This document shows, piece after piece, positions 16,972-25,276 of a stretch of DNA of 64,000 nucleotides (positions within the stretch are counted from its first letter, which is position 1; each line of letters starts with the position of its first letter). Under the pieces are notes generated by a model. It was not told the DNA's origin. It did no database searches and saw only the letters and a list, made by a program, of their open reading frames with translations. This DNA is from Alkalibacillus flavidus (GTDB lineage: Bacteria; Bacillota; Bacilli; Bacillales; Alkalibacillaceae). Made by a program: the position numbers and the translations under genes. The DNA is taken from assembly GCF_040545925.1 (NCBI RefSeq), contig NZ_JBEPMX010000006.1:62001-126000 (forward strand). Reading direction: 5' to 3'.

Positions 16972-17222
16972 ATCAAAACACTTCGCTTGGGTCTCCGTGA
17001 CATAAGCTCAACATCGGCTCTGCTGGCGCAATCGCCGTGTTTCCTATACCGGGGCACGGCTCGAGCCAGGCAACATCATCGAAAAATCCTCCGTGCAACT
17101 TGCACCGAGGAAGCCTACTTCGAAGCACTGCTAGTAGACGCAGGTGCATCACTCGGCCGGAAAGCATGGCCTGTGGGGTCTCGAGACGCGTGCGGTTCCC
17201 ACAGGCGTCTACGTGTTTTGAT
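16972..17222. mobile_element. 251-bp GC-rich element with 10-bp terminal inverted repeats
   Basis: ATCAAAACAC at 16972 is matched by GTGTTTTGAT ending at 17222. Inside are nested inverted repeats: GTAGACGC (17134) with GCGTCTAC (17205), CCTGTGGG (17170) with CCCACAGG (17198), the palindrome GTCTCGAGAC (17178), GGCTCGAGCC, and CCGTG/CACGG near 17036-17058. The element is clearly richer in GC than its flanks. There is no credible reading frame. TCC borders both ends and could be a 3-bp target duplication. The layout resembles a non-autonomous repeat or a structured RNA gene; copy number elsewhere cannot be seen. Confidence 0.55.
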
Positions 17223-17359
17223 TCCGCTTCATTAGTGCTTAACTATTATAATTTTAAACATTCGTCTTTTGCACAAATGAACACCTTTTTATCCCATCCT
17301 CTTTGTGCATGTTTAATTCACATTTCTAAAATCGAATAAACCTAACATACTCTTTAATG

Positions 17360-17965
17360 TTAAATATGAAAAGTTACATAAAACATGATGACCGAGAAAA
17401 ACAATAACGTTTCAAGGTTTATAAACAGCGTATTCGCTTTAACCTTTGAAAACAATTTTATTCGCCTTAATACACTGGTATCCAGCACAATAAATAAGTA
17501 ATAAACAAACAATAAACTAAATACCAACATCAAAATGGACATGAGATATTCTCCGGCATTCCAAAAAGCTAACCCTAAAAACAACGCCCAAATACTTTTG
17601 AACACATTCGCTATGGTTTCAAACGGATTAGATAAGGTTCCCATCACATATGAAGCAATCTCATTTGAGATATTTTCTTCCTCATTACTTTTTGTAACAA
17701 ATGTAATATGGCCAACTTGAAGCGCCATTGTTACCACTATCATGAATAAGTATGTAAAACCAAAAATTATCCCTACTTGTAACAAATGCGAATCAAGCAA
17801 TTGATACAGAGTGATGGGCAAAGGAAGCCACATAGCATACATAAACACCATCAATAAGTGCAAAAAAGCAAACTCATTATGCTTGATCATTTTTTTGAAT
17901 GTCGACATTATAATTAAATGGATTAAAACGCCTACCCATCCCATAACCAAAGCTGAAATTAACAT
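17360..17965 (-). CDS. Polytopic membrane protein of unknown function
   Basis: A 201-residue protein with six likely helices. The start MLISALVMGWVG at 17965 follows GGGGAG; the longer frame has no such site. A hydrophilic loop lies near residues 90-115 (TKSNEEENISNEIASY). The gene is visibly richer in A and T than its neighbours and lies where B. subtilis has cotO and cotZ side by side, next to the 251-bp element, so it may have been acquired. No family recognised. Confidence 0.65.
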   Translation of the reverse strand: MLISALVMGWVGVLIHLIIMSTFKKMIKHNEFAFLHLLMVFMYAMWLPLPITLYQLLDSHLLQVGIIFGFTYLFMIVVTMALQVGHITFVTKSNEEENISNEIASYVMGTLSNPFETIANVFKSIWALFLGLAFWNAGEYLMSILMLVFSLLFVYYLFIVLDTSVLRRIKLFSKVKANTLFINLETLLFFSVIMFYVTFHI

Positions 17966-18083
17966 ATAAACTCCCCTAAATATAAGATGTTTTATAATGA
18001 CATTATAATATAGCAACTGGTGTTTAACCTATTTTACCACGAAATGTAAATAAGTTGAATCAAGTATCTACTAACAAAATAAA

Positions 18084-18122
18084 GTAGTTCAGTTAAGTTT
18101 AACGATTAACTGAACCACTTTA
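18084..18122 (-). terminator. Terminator of the cotO-like gene
   Basis: A 13-14-bp stem AGTTCAGTTAA / TTAACTGAACC with a 9-nt loop. The minus strand continues TTTATTTTG; the plus strand continues with ATAAAATT. Confidence 0.65.
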
Positions 18123-18189
18123 TAAAATTAATTAGAAGGTATTTTTAATTTTAGAATATTTTTCTTTATATATTCTTGACATACCTTGG

Positions 18190-18567
18190 TTAAAACCCAA
18201 CCAACCGCACGTCTTCCACTTGGTCCCGCTTCATCTTAACCCGAAAGCCTTGGTCGGCGGTTCGAATGACGAGCTGGTTGTCATCACACTGTTCGACAGT
18301 TCCGATATACGTTTGCTGATCAGTTTTAACTTCGCATTTCATTTTCGGCATCACATCGGGCATATCGACCATGTAACGTAATTTTTCGTCAATCGTCATA
18401 TCGTGAAATTTTCGCCGTTTATTCGGTGATTCATGTGCTTCGTCTTCTGCTGGCGCTAACGATTTTTCCTCTGAACTATAATATTGCGATTGTGCCTGCA
18501 CGACCGGGTCTATCGCTGGCGGATTTGAAATGAATAACAACGGCGGCTTAGCTTGTTTTTCCGGCAT
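18190..18567 (-). CDS. cotO: CotO-like spore coat protein (YjbX)
   Basis: A 125-residue protein. MPEKQAKPPLLFISNPP at 18567 is the start with AAGGAGTC upstream. An N-terminal Pro/Ser/Glu-rich region leads to the family's conserved KKRRKF-like basic patch and MTIDEKLRYMVDMPDVMPKM near residues 63-82. The end is a small beta domain, CEVKTDQQTYIGTVE to VRLVGF. CotO is a late morphogenetic coat protein in B. subtilis. Position next to fabI matches that species. An 8-unit repeat array lies in front of it. Confidence 0.8.
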   Translation of the reverse strand: MPEKQAKPPLLFISNPPAIDPVVQAQSQYYSSEEKSLAPAEDEAHESPNKRRKFHDMTIDEKLRYMVDMPDVMPKMKCEVKTDQQTYIGTVEQCDDNQLVIRTADQGFRVKMKRDQVEDVRLVGF

Positions 18568-18639
18568 AAAATCGACTCCTTCTTGATCAATTCTCACTCA
18601 TAACCTATGCACAACAGCCCACAAGCGTTCGACGCAGTA

Positions 18640-18810
18640 ACTTTTGAAATAAATCGACGGATTTATTTCAAAACTCCACCGACTTATCTCATAAATTCCT
18701 CTAGTTATCTAATAAGTTCACCGCACCCTTCAACTTATTTAATAAATCCACTAAGTTATTTCAAAACCTCACGCACTTATCTCAAAACTAAGCGCAATTA
18801 TTTAATAAAC
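18640..18810. repeat. Family B 21-bp phased array, 4+4 units (array B2)
   Basis: Units start at 18640, 18661, 18682, 18703, then after a 30-bp step at 18733, 18754, 18775 and 18796. This is the same 4+30+4 plan as array B1. Examples: ACTTTTGAAATAAAT, ATTTATTTCAAAACT, ACTTATCTCATAAAT. It follows the fabI terminator. Confidence 0.92.
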
Positions 18811-18830
18811 CCAACTCCACCACCCCCAAC

Positions 18831-18864
18831 AAAAAAAGCTCAACCCGCTAAGGTTGAGCTTTTT
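18831..18864 (-). terminator. Terminator of fabI
   Basis: AGCTCAACC / GGTTGAGCT stem with a 5-nt loop and, on the minus strand, TTTTTTTG. The plus strand also has TTTT. Confidence 0.88.
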
Positions 18865-18881
18865 CATCAATCACACTTCAA

Positions 18882-19658
18882 TTATTTACCTAAAATGTTA
18901 AAACCAGAGTCAACGTGCAAGATCTCACCTGTCATACCGCGAGATAGATCGCTCATTAAGAAGTAAGCCACATCGCCGACTTCTTCTTGTGTAACAGGCT
19001 TACGTAAAGGCGCGCGTTCTTCGATTTCTTGTAAAATTGAATTAAAATCGCCAACACCTTTCGCTGACAACGTACGAATTGGACCTGCTGAAATCGCGTT
19101 CACACGAATGCCATGCTTACCTAAATCATTCGCGGTATACTTCATCGTCGCATCTAAGCTCGCTTTCGCAACACCCATCACATTGTAGTTTTGCACGACG
19201 CGCTCGCCACCAAGGTATGTGAGTGTTACAATGCTGCCGCCTTCAGTCATTAAGTCCTTCGATTCACGCGCAACCGCAGCCAACGAATACGCGCTAATGT
19301 TTTGGGATAATAAAAATCCATCGCGTGACGTGTCAACGAATTCACCGTTTAAATCATCACGGTTCGCAAACGCGATACAATGCGCTAAGCCGTGAATCAC
19401 GCCCACATCCTCTTTAATACTCGTAAACGTCTGCTTGATCGCTTCATCATCTGTGACGTCACATTCATAAAACAACGAATCGTCACGGTCTAGCGAATCT
19501 GCCAATTCACGAACTGGTTTCTCAAAACGCTCATTCGCATACGTGAACACTAAGCGCGCTCCTGCATTGTGCAATGCTTGTGCAATACCCCATGCAATAC
19601 TACGGCGGTTCGCAACTCCCATCACTACATACGTCTTACCTTCTAAAGAAAAATTCAT
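18882..19658 (-). CDS. fabI: Enoyl-[acyl-carrier-protein] reductase (NADH)
   Basis: A 258-residue short-chain dehydrogenase/reductase-type enzyme that performs the last reduction of fatty acid elongation. The cofactor region is VMGVANRRSIAWGIAQAL (residues 12-29). The catalytic YNVMGVAKA motif, Tyr-x6-Lys, lies near residue 158. The C-terminus DVAYFLMSDLSRGMTGEILHVDSGFNI is typical. AGGAGG precedes the ATG. A FapR-type operator lies about 40 bp upstream, so it should be repressed by FapR and induced through malonyl-CoA, like fabHF in this window. Confidence 0.96.
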   Translation of the reverse strand: MNFSLEGKTYVVMGVANRRSIAWGIAQALHNAGARLVFTYANERFEKPVRELADSLDRDDSLFYECDVTDDEAIKQTFTSIKEDVGVIHGLAHCIAFANRDDLNGEFVDTSRDGFLLSQNISAYSLAAVARESKDLMTEGGSIVTLTYLGGERVVQNYNVMGVAKASLDATMKYTANDLGKHGIRVNAISAGPIRTLSAKGVGDFNSILQEIEERAPLRKPVTQEEVGDVAYFLMSDLSRGMTGEILHVDSGFNILGK

Positions 19659-19699
19659 TCAAATGACCTCCTGATCAGCCATAAAATTATGATTAATTA

Positions 19700-19716
19700 T
19701 TAGTACCTGCTCTTAT
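19700..19716 (-). promoter_or_regulatory. FapR operator candidate upstream of fabI
   Basis: TTAGTACCTGCTCTTAT resembles the FapR inverted repeat TTAGTACCTG-N-TACTAA, with the left half perfect. It lies in the fabI promoter region. FapR itself is outside the window. Confidence 0.65.
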
Positions 19717-19855
19717 TTTATAAAAAAATCGCCCTACTTACAAACATTTTCTCACATAAGCGCAAACTTTCAAAAACTGTTAACGACTTCACATTGACGA
19801 ACGCTCACAAATACTAGAAAATAGAAGAGATGAAAACATTAAAGGAGTCCCATCC

Positions 19856-21022
19856 ATGGAGAACTACGGCAACGAAAAAAAACTCGATACCTTCCTACTA
19901 TTTGTAATGGTGAGTCTCATTGCGATTGGAATTACAACGCTTTATTTATTACAACCCCATTTGCGAGGGGATTTATCTAACATCGATTTTTATATACAAC
20001 AGATAACATGGTTCGTGATTGGCGGAATAGGGATTGCGGCGATTATGTTACTAGATTTTGACTTTTATCGCAAACTAACTTGGCCCCTTTATTTTTTAGG
20101 TATTGCTATGCTTGCCGGGTTGTTTGTTTTTGCTGTGGAAATCAACGGTTCTTATAGCTGGTATCAGTTACCAGTCGGTTCCCTACAACCTTCTGAATTT
20201 ATGAAAGTTTTTCTAGTCATTACGTTAGCACATGTCATTACGTCACATAATGAACAATGGACTTACAAAAATTTAAAATATGATTCTGTTCTACTAATCA
20301 AGATTTTAGGTTTAACCATCCCACCTCTTGTTCTTATTGTTATGCAGCCTGACTTGGGATCAGGTATGGTTATCATCTCGATTGCAGGGTTTCTTATCTT
20401 AATATCTGGGATTCGCTGGCGCTTCATTTTTTCATTATTTGGGATAATAGCGGTGTTCAGTGGCTTTTTAGTCGTAATATACTTAATGTTTACAGAACAA
20501 TTCGTCAACTTTTGGATGGATACCCCATTCAGACACGCTGTATACCGTATACAAGCTTGGCAGAACCCCCACTTGTATGCAGACGGTTCAGGCATGCAGT
20601 CCATCCGCTCCATGCTTGCAATTGGTTCTGGCGAATTATTTGGTAAAGGACTGGGTAATTTTCAACTATCAATTCCTGAACAGCATTCAGACATGATTTT
20701 TACCGCCGTCGCCGAACAATTCGGTTTCATCGGTTCAAGTGTCGTGATTATTTTGTATTTCCTATTAATCTATCGGATTATTCAAATTGCGCTTGATTGT
20801 CGCGATCCATTCGGTACTTATTTAGCAGTCGGCTTTGTCGGCATGTTCTTTTATCAAATTTTCCAAAACATCGGTATGTCAATCCAGCTCTTACCACTGA
20901 CTGGCTTGCCCTTGCCGTTTCTCAGTTACGGCGGGACGTCCTTGCTCGTCTACATGGCTGCGATCGGCATCGTCTTAAACATCCAATCACGCAAAAAAGA
21001 ATATATGTTTGAAACAGATTAG
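19856..21022 (+). CDS. FtsW/RodA/SpoVE family peptidoglycan polymerase (RodA-like)
   Basis: A 388-residue SEDS membrane protein with ten helices. Conserved parts are QPSEFMKVF near residue 118, QPDLGSGMVI near 165 and the C-terminal LLPLTGLPLPFLSYGGTSLLV near 345. SEDS proteins polymerise glycan strands together with a class B PBP. The short N-terminus and long loop near residues 215-260 are closer to RodA than to FtsW, but the subgroup is not decided. ATG follows AAAGGAGTCC. The gene stands alone and ends with a strong terminator. Confidence 0.88.
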   Translation: MENYGNEKKLDTFLLFVMVSLIAIGITTLYLLQPHLRGDLSNIDFYIQQITWFVIGGIGIAAIMLLDFDFYRKLTWPLYFLGIAMLAGLFVFAVEINGSYSWYQLPVGSLQPSEFMKVFLVITLAHVITSHNEQWTYKNLKYDSVLLIKILGLTIPPLVLIVMQPDLGSGMVIISIAGFLILISGIRWRFIFSLFGIIAVFSGFLVVIYLMFTEQFVNFWMDTPFRHAVYRIQAWQNPHLYADGSGMQSIRSMLAIGSGELFGKGLGNFQLSIPEQHSDMIFTAVAEQFGFIGSSVVIILYFLLIYRIIQIALDCRDPFGTYLAVGFVGMFFYQIFQNIGMSIQLLPLTGLPLPFLSYGGTSLLVYMAAIGIVLNIQSRKKEYMFETD

Positions 21023-21050
21023 CCAGGCGACTATCCTCGTCTGGCTTTTT
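21021..21050 (+). terminator. Terminator of the RodA-like gene
   Basis: AGCCAGGCGA / TCGTCTGGCT stem with TTTTT after it; it begins at the stop codon. Confidence 0.88.
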
Positions 21051-21140
21051 ATTAAAGACTTATATTTCTAATAATGGAAATAGATGATACACTTAACCTA
21101 TCTTCACTTTAACCATTTACATTTAAAAAAGGGTGTTCAT

Positions 21141-21710
21141 GTGTATAAAAAATTTATCATGATGATATTCATCTTACTTATGATGAGTGCATGCACGAAC
21201 AATGAAACATTAGATACTGGCTATCTCGACGTCAGTCAAGAAGATATAAGCACGATTTATAAACCAGTAGACAAAACAACTGCTAAAAAAGCACTGCCTT
21301 ATGACATAAAATCCCCTTCTTATTTCCCTTTTGAACATGAACAAACCAAGGTCGTTATATCAGGTTGGGAAAACAGCAAAGAAAACATTGTCTCATTCAT
21401 TCAATATCCTTCGACAGAAGAAGATGCTAAATGGCAAGAAGGATCAATCTCGCAACCCGCCATCCCACATATCAGCTATACGATAGCCAATTTTGATCGA
21501 TATTACAGCAGATATTCTAATACAGGCGATTACATCGACGTCGACATTAACGATGACATAACAGGGTTATTTAAGATGAACAAAGCCATCAAAGGCGCAG
21601 AATTACATTGGTTTAATGGAGAAATGGAATACAATTTACAATTAATCTATTTTAGCGATGACCGCGACAAATTAAAAACAGAGTTACTTAAAATCGCGAA
21701 TTCCATCTAA
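21141..21710 (+). CDS. Lipoprotein of unknown function, 189 aa
   Basis: GTG at 21141 after AAAAAGGGTG starts MYKKFIMMIFILLMMSAC, a lipoprotein signal with Cys near residue 18. The mature part has about 170 residues, starts with acidic Asn/Thr-rich sequence and shows no known motif; YSRYSNTGDYIDVDINDD lies near residue 130. It should be attached outside the membrane. No partner gene is evident: it lies between a terminator and a convergent pseudouridine synthase gene. Confidence 0.7.
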   Translation: MYKKFIMMIFILLMMSACTNNETLDTGYLDVSQEDISTIYKPVDKTTAKKALPYDIKSPSYFPFEHEQTKVVISGWENSKENIVSFIQYPSTEEDAKWQEGSISQPAIPHISYTIANFDRYYSRYSNTGDYIDVDINDDITGLFKMNKAIKGAELHWFNGEMEYNLQLIYFSDDRDKLKTELLKIANSI

Positions 21711-21779
21711 CGATATGTTTCCCATCGTCAAACCCGTTACAAAAAACAAAATCCCGAACGACCTAACAACTGCCTTTCC

Positions 21780-22649
21780 CTACAAGAGTGCTTGGATCGC
21801 AGCCGGCAACCGAGCATACGCCGTCACGCGCTTCAATGTAAACGGATGGACAAAGCTGAGCCACTGAGCGTGCAGTGCTTGACCGGTTATATCAATAGAC
21901 GAACGCCCGTATAAATCATCCCCAACTAACGGATAGCCAAAATGAGCAAAATGAACACGGATTTGATGCGTCCGCCCTGTTTCTAATTCAAGCTGAACGC
22001 ACGTGCGCCCACGTCCGACCGCTTTAGACCAATAATGCGTGACCGCTTCTTTACCGTCGCTACTAACCGTCCGCTCGATGATCGACGGCAAATGTCGCGC
22101 AATCGGCCACGATAATGTGCCTGACCCGTACAATTCGCCCTCGACAACGGCTGTATACCACCGCTTCACATCCGTCATTTGCAATAAATGATGCGCGTAG
22201 CTATGTTTGGCAATTAAGACAAGCCCTGACGTATACCGATCGAGTCGCGTCACGATATGAGGCGTCGTTCTTATACCACGCTCGTTAAAGTAATGAAGCA
22301 CACCATTAGCTAATGTCGCCTGATCCCGGTCGTTCATGTTCGGCGTGACGGCCATCCCCCGCGGTTTATTCACGATCAAGACATGATTATCTACATAAAC
22401 AATCTCAAGCGACATTCGATAAGGCGTAACCGCATCACTTCGCGGTTCTTCTGGCATGGTCACCTGGATCACATCGCCCGAACGCAACCGCTCTCTCACC
22501 GTGACAGCACGACCACCAACGTCAATCTTCCCATCTTGTTTCACCCGTTTTAACAATCGACTTGAAAAAGCTCGCACGTCGAGTAAATACTCACGTACGA
22601 GCCATTGGTCATATTTCCGTTCAACCGTCCACGACAACACAATACTCAT
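21780..22649 (-). CDS. RluA/RluD-family rRNA pseudouridine synthase (YjbO)
   Basis: A 289-residue enzyme that isomerises uridine in rRNA or tRNA. An S4-like N-terminal part (SSRLLKRVKQDGKIDVGG) leads to the catalytic motif IVTRLDRYTSGLVLIAK near residue 131. ETGRTHQIRVHFAHFGYPLVGDDLYG near 225 is typical of the family. It follows the NAD kinase gene with a 3-bp gap, in the yjbM-yjbN-yjbO order known from B. subtilis, so the three are probably one operon. Confidence 0.92.
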   Translation of the reverse strand: MSIVLSWTVERKYDQWLVREYLLDVRAFSSRLLKRVKQDGKIDVGGRAVTVRERLRSGDVIQVTMPEEPRSDAVTPYRMSLEIVYVDNHVLIVNKPRGMAVTPNMNDRDQATLANGVLHYFNERGIRTTPHIVTRLDRYTSGLVLIAKHSYAHHLLQMTDVKRWYTAVVEGELYGSGTLSWPIARHLPSIIERTVSSDGKEAVTHYWSKAVGRGRTCVQLELETGRTHQIRVHFAHFGYPLVGDDLYGRSSIDITGQALHAQWLSFVHPFTLKRVTAYARLPAAIQALL

Positions 22650-22652
22650 CAG

Positions 22653-23462
22653 TTAAACACCTTGTTCGTCGTCGGCGATAAACGAATCGTGCACCCGCTT
22701 CCAAAACGGGAATGGACGGAAGCGCGCAAACCGCACCTTCTCTTTCGCCACACGACACTGAATGCTATGGACTTTATTGAATGTCATCGTTAAATGATCA
22801 ATCGTAATTAAAAAGTTACGTTCACTTTTCGGCTTCATCACAGCCGTATGATGTTTCGGCAAAATAAGCGGTGAGCCAACCGTACGGAAGACGCGGTTGT
22901 TAATCGACGCCATTTCCGTAATTTGAAACGCTTCAAGTGATGGGTGAATAATCGCCCCGCCTAACGCCTTGTTATAAGCCGTTGAACCAGACGGTGTCGA
23001 AATACACAAACCGTCACCTCGAAACGTTTCAAACTGCTCCCCTTTAATTTCAACATCTAAGACGACAGAGCCTTCAGCCGTTTTGACCGACACTTCATTT
23101 AAGGCTAAATAACAATGTTCCGCGTCATAATCCGTCGGGCGAATCGTCAGTTCTAACAACGGATATTCGACGACTTGAAACGGTGTGCGCGCAATTTCAA
23201 TTATCAATTTCTCTAATTCATCTGGTACCCAATCGGCATAAAACCCTAAATGCCCCGTGTGCACCCCGATAAACGCCGTTTTATCCAAACGATGAATGTA
23301 GCGATGAAACGCTTCTAAAAGCGTCCCGTCACCACCGATCGAAATGACTAAATCCGGCTCTTCTTCGTTATACTCTAAATTAAACTCTGATAAATAACTT
23401 TTGAACTTTGATTCAATTTCTTTCGACGTTTGATCGCCACGACTTTGTACGGCAAATTTCAC
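22653..23462 (-). CDS. nadK: NAD kinase
   Basis: A 269-residue NAD kinase (PpnK/NadF, YjbN) that makes NADP from NAD. ISIGGDGTLLEAFHRY holds the GGDGT catalytic motif near residue 49. NEVSVK and GDGLCISTPSGSTAYNKALGG follow as the substrate-binding region near 145-170. The start is GTG after AAAAGGTGG. Middle gene of the probable yjbM-nadK-yjbO operon, 34 bp behind yjbM and 3 bp before the pseudouridine synthase. Confidence 0.95.
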   Translation of the reverse strand: MKFAVQSRGDQTSKEIESKFKSYLSEFNLEYNEEEPDLVISIGGDGTLLEAFHRYIHRLDKTAFIGVHTGHLGFYADWVPDELEKLIIEIARTPFQVVEYPLLELTIRPTDYDAEHCYLALNEVSVKTAEGSVVLDVEIKGEQFETFRGDGLCISTPSGSTAYNKALGGAIIHPSLEAFQITEMASINNRVFRTVGSPLILPKHHTAVMKPKSERNFLITIDHLTMTFNKVHSIQCRVAKEKVRFARFRPFPFWKRVHDSFIADDEQGV

Positions 23463-23496
23463 AACAACCCCACCTTTTCAATGGATAGCTACTCGA

Positions 23497-24111
23497 TTAT
23501 TCTTTCGTTCGTCTGAAATATTCTTGTGCTTCTCGTATTTCCTGTCTGATTTTCGACATTTCTTCATCGAGACGAAACGCTGCTTCAGCTGCATTTCTTA
23601 GTCGCTCCGTTACGTCAGACGGCATCTGACCAGAGTATTTGTAATTAAGCGAGTGTTCATTAATCGCCCAAAAATTCATCGCAAGCGTGCGAATTTGAAT
23701 TTCTGCCAAAATATGGCGTTCCCCGTGAATCGTCTCGACCGGATAACGGATAATGACGTGATAAGAACGGTATCCGCTTTCTTTATTTTTCTCTATGTAG
23801 TCTTTCTCTTCGACAATATCAAAATCATGACGCGCCCTAATAATATCGACCACTTCATAAATATCATCGACAAACGGGCAGACGACACGTAACCCGGCAA
23901 TGTCTTGGACTTCCTCTTCAATTTTCGGTATCGGGATCTCACGCCGCTTCGCTTTATCGACGATACTCGTAATCGGCTTCACCCGACCTGTCACAAACTC
24001 AATGGGAGAATGTCTTGATTCATAATCGAATTGTTTACGCATGCCTTTTAACTTAATCTTTAGTTCATCGACGGCTTGGCTGTATGGTGCTAAAAATATA
24101 TCCCATTTCAA
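23497..24111 (-). CDS. Small alarmone synthetase, RelQ/SasB type (YjbM)
   Basis: A 204-residue (p)ppGpp synthetase with a RelA/SpoT nucleotidyltransferase domain and no hydrolase domain. The TTG start at 24111 after GGGGGAAA gives the normal length and the typical WDIFLAPYSQAVDELKIKLKG start. Conserved elements are SPIEFVTGRVKPITSI near residue 36, DIAGLRVVCPF near 67, GYRSYHVIIRYP near 112 and EIQIRTLAMNFWA near 133. It uses ATP with GTP or GDP. It is the first gene of the nadK operon and faces the CYTH gene, as in B. subtilis. Confidence 0.93.
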   Translation of the reverse strand: MKWDIFLAPYSQAVDELKIKLKGMRKQFDYESRHSPIEFVTGRVKPITSIVDKAKRREIPIPKIEEEVQDIAGLRVVCPFVDDIYEVVDIIRARHDFDIVEEKDYIEKNKESGYRSYHVIIRYPVETIHGERHILAEIQIRTLAMNFWAINEHSLNYKYSGQMPSDVTERLRNAAEAAFRLDEEMSKIRQEIREAQEYFRRTKE

Positions 24112-24152
24112 CGCGTTTCCCCCGCTTTCCAAGATGTCATAATCTATGATTA

Positions 24153-24181
24153 TTGTATCATAATTTGGCAAAAGCCATAAT
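24153..24181 (+). promoter_or_regulatory. Promoter candidate for the CYTH-globin-yjbH genes
   Basis: TTGTAT, a 17-bp spacer and CATAAT, 60 bp upstream of the CYTH start. Confidence 0.5.
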
Positions 24182-24241
24182 CATTGAATCGTACAAATTT
24201 ATCCGTCATAATGAAAAATAGCGTGAAGCGAGGTGAACATC

Positions 24242-24808
24242 ATGCAAGAAATTGAAATTGAATTTAAAAACTTACTAACTGAAGAAGAATACAAACAGCT
24301 TGTGGCTGATTATATGACTAACATCGAAGCAGCCAAGCAAGTTAATATCTATTTTGAAACTGACGATTTTCAACTAAAAAACGCTGGCGCTGCATTACGC
24401 ATTCGCGAAAAAGCAAATGCATACATCGCCACGTTAAAGCAACCAGCTGAAAACGGATTGTTAGAAACACACGACACATTAAACGACGAGTCATTCCAAT
24501 CATGGTGTCGAAATGAGATCTCTCTTGGTGAGAACATTCAAAGACAACTAGACGCACTCGGCATTAAAGCGAGTGACCTTCGCCACAAAGGCCAATTAAC
24601 GACGTACCGTTATGAATGCCACGACGGTGATATGATCGTCGTTCTCGATAAGAGCGACTACAATGGTGTGAGCGATTATGAACTGGAGATCGAAGCGCCC
24701 GAAGTTGACCGAGGCAAGGCATATTATCACAATGTTCTAGCGCACTATAACATCCCTGAACGAACAACACCGAATAAAATTGAGAGATTTTTCCGAAGCG
24801 TACACTAG
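24242..24808 (+). CDS. CYTH-domain triphosphatase (YjbK)
   Basis: A 188-residue CYTH protein. The start MQEIEIEFKNLL follows GAGGTG and itself carries the EIEFK (ExExK) metal and phosphate-binding signature. Further tunnel residues are in AALRIREK near residue 49 and VVLDKSDYNGVSDYELEIE near residue 135. Members hydrolyse inorganic triphosphate or bind similar ligands. It is divergent from the alarmone synthetase gene and followed by a globin gene, the arrangement found in B. subtilis; a link to nucleotide signalling is inferred only. Confidence 0.9.
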   Translation: MQEIEIEFKNLLTEEEYKQLVADYMTNIEAAKQVNIYFETDDFQLKNAGAALRIREKANAYIATLKQPAENGLLETHDTLNDESFQSWCRNEISLGENIQRQLDALGIKASDLRHKGQLTTYRYECHDGDMIVVLDKSDYNGVSDYELEIEAPEVDRGKAYYHNVLAHYNIPERTTPNKIERFFRSVH

Positions 24809-24870
24809 TCATATTAATTGATACAACGAGCAACCGTTGCTACAATATTGAAAAAGAGAGGGATTTCACA

Positions 24871-25254
24871 TTGGCACATCAACAAGGGAACATCTATGAA
24901 GCCATCGGAGGGGAAGAAGCAGTCCAGCGTTTAGTCGATGCGTTTTACAAACGAGTCGCTGAACACCCTGACTTAACACCTATTTTTCCAGATGATTTAA
25001 CCGAAACGAAGCGAAAACAAAAACAATTTCTAACCCAATTTTTCGGTGGTCCTCAATTATACATTCAAGAACACGGTCACCCGATGCTACGCGCACGTCA
25101 TATGTACTTCACGATTACACCGACGAGACGCAACGCATGGTTAAGCTGCATGGAAGAAGCGCTTGAAGAAGCTGAAATCGAAGAACCGTATCGTAGTTCG
25201 ATTTTTGAGCGTTTAACGATGACGGCTAATCATATGATGAATACACCGGAATAG
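24871..25254 (+). CDS. Truncated hemoglobin, group II (YjbI)
   Basis: A 127-residue globin. TTG at 24871 after AGAGAGGGA is the start. Typical elements are YEAIGGEEAVQRLVDAFYKRVAEHP at the N-terminus, FLTQFFGGP near 50, HPMLRARHMYFTITP with the proximal histidine region near 70, and W near residue 90. Group II globins bind oxygen or NO. It lies 22 bp before yjbH; in B. subtilis yjbI and yjbH are also co-transcribed. Confidence 0.93.
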   Translation: MAHQQGNIYEAIGGEEAVQRLVDAFYKRVAEHPDLTPIFPDDLTETKRKQKQFLTQFFGGPQLYIQEHGHPMLRARHMYFTITPTRRNAWLSCMEEALEEAEIEEPYRSSIFERLTMTANHMMNTPE

Positions 25255-25276
25255 AGAGAGTGAAAGGGGAATCGAT

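Noticed and set aside
17270..17308. Inverted repeat TGCACAAA / TTTGTGCA right of the 251-bp element
   Set aside because: Short arms with a 24-nt loop and no link to the element ends.
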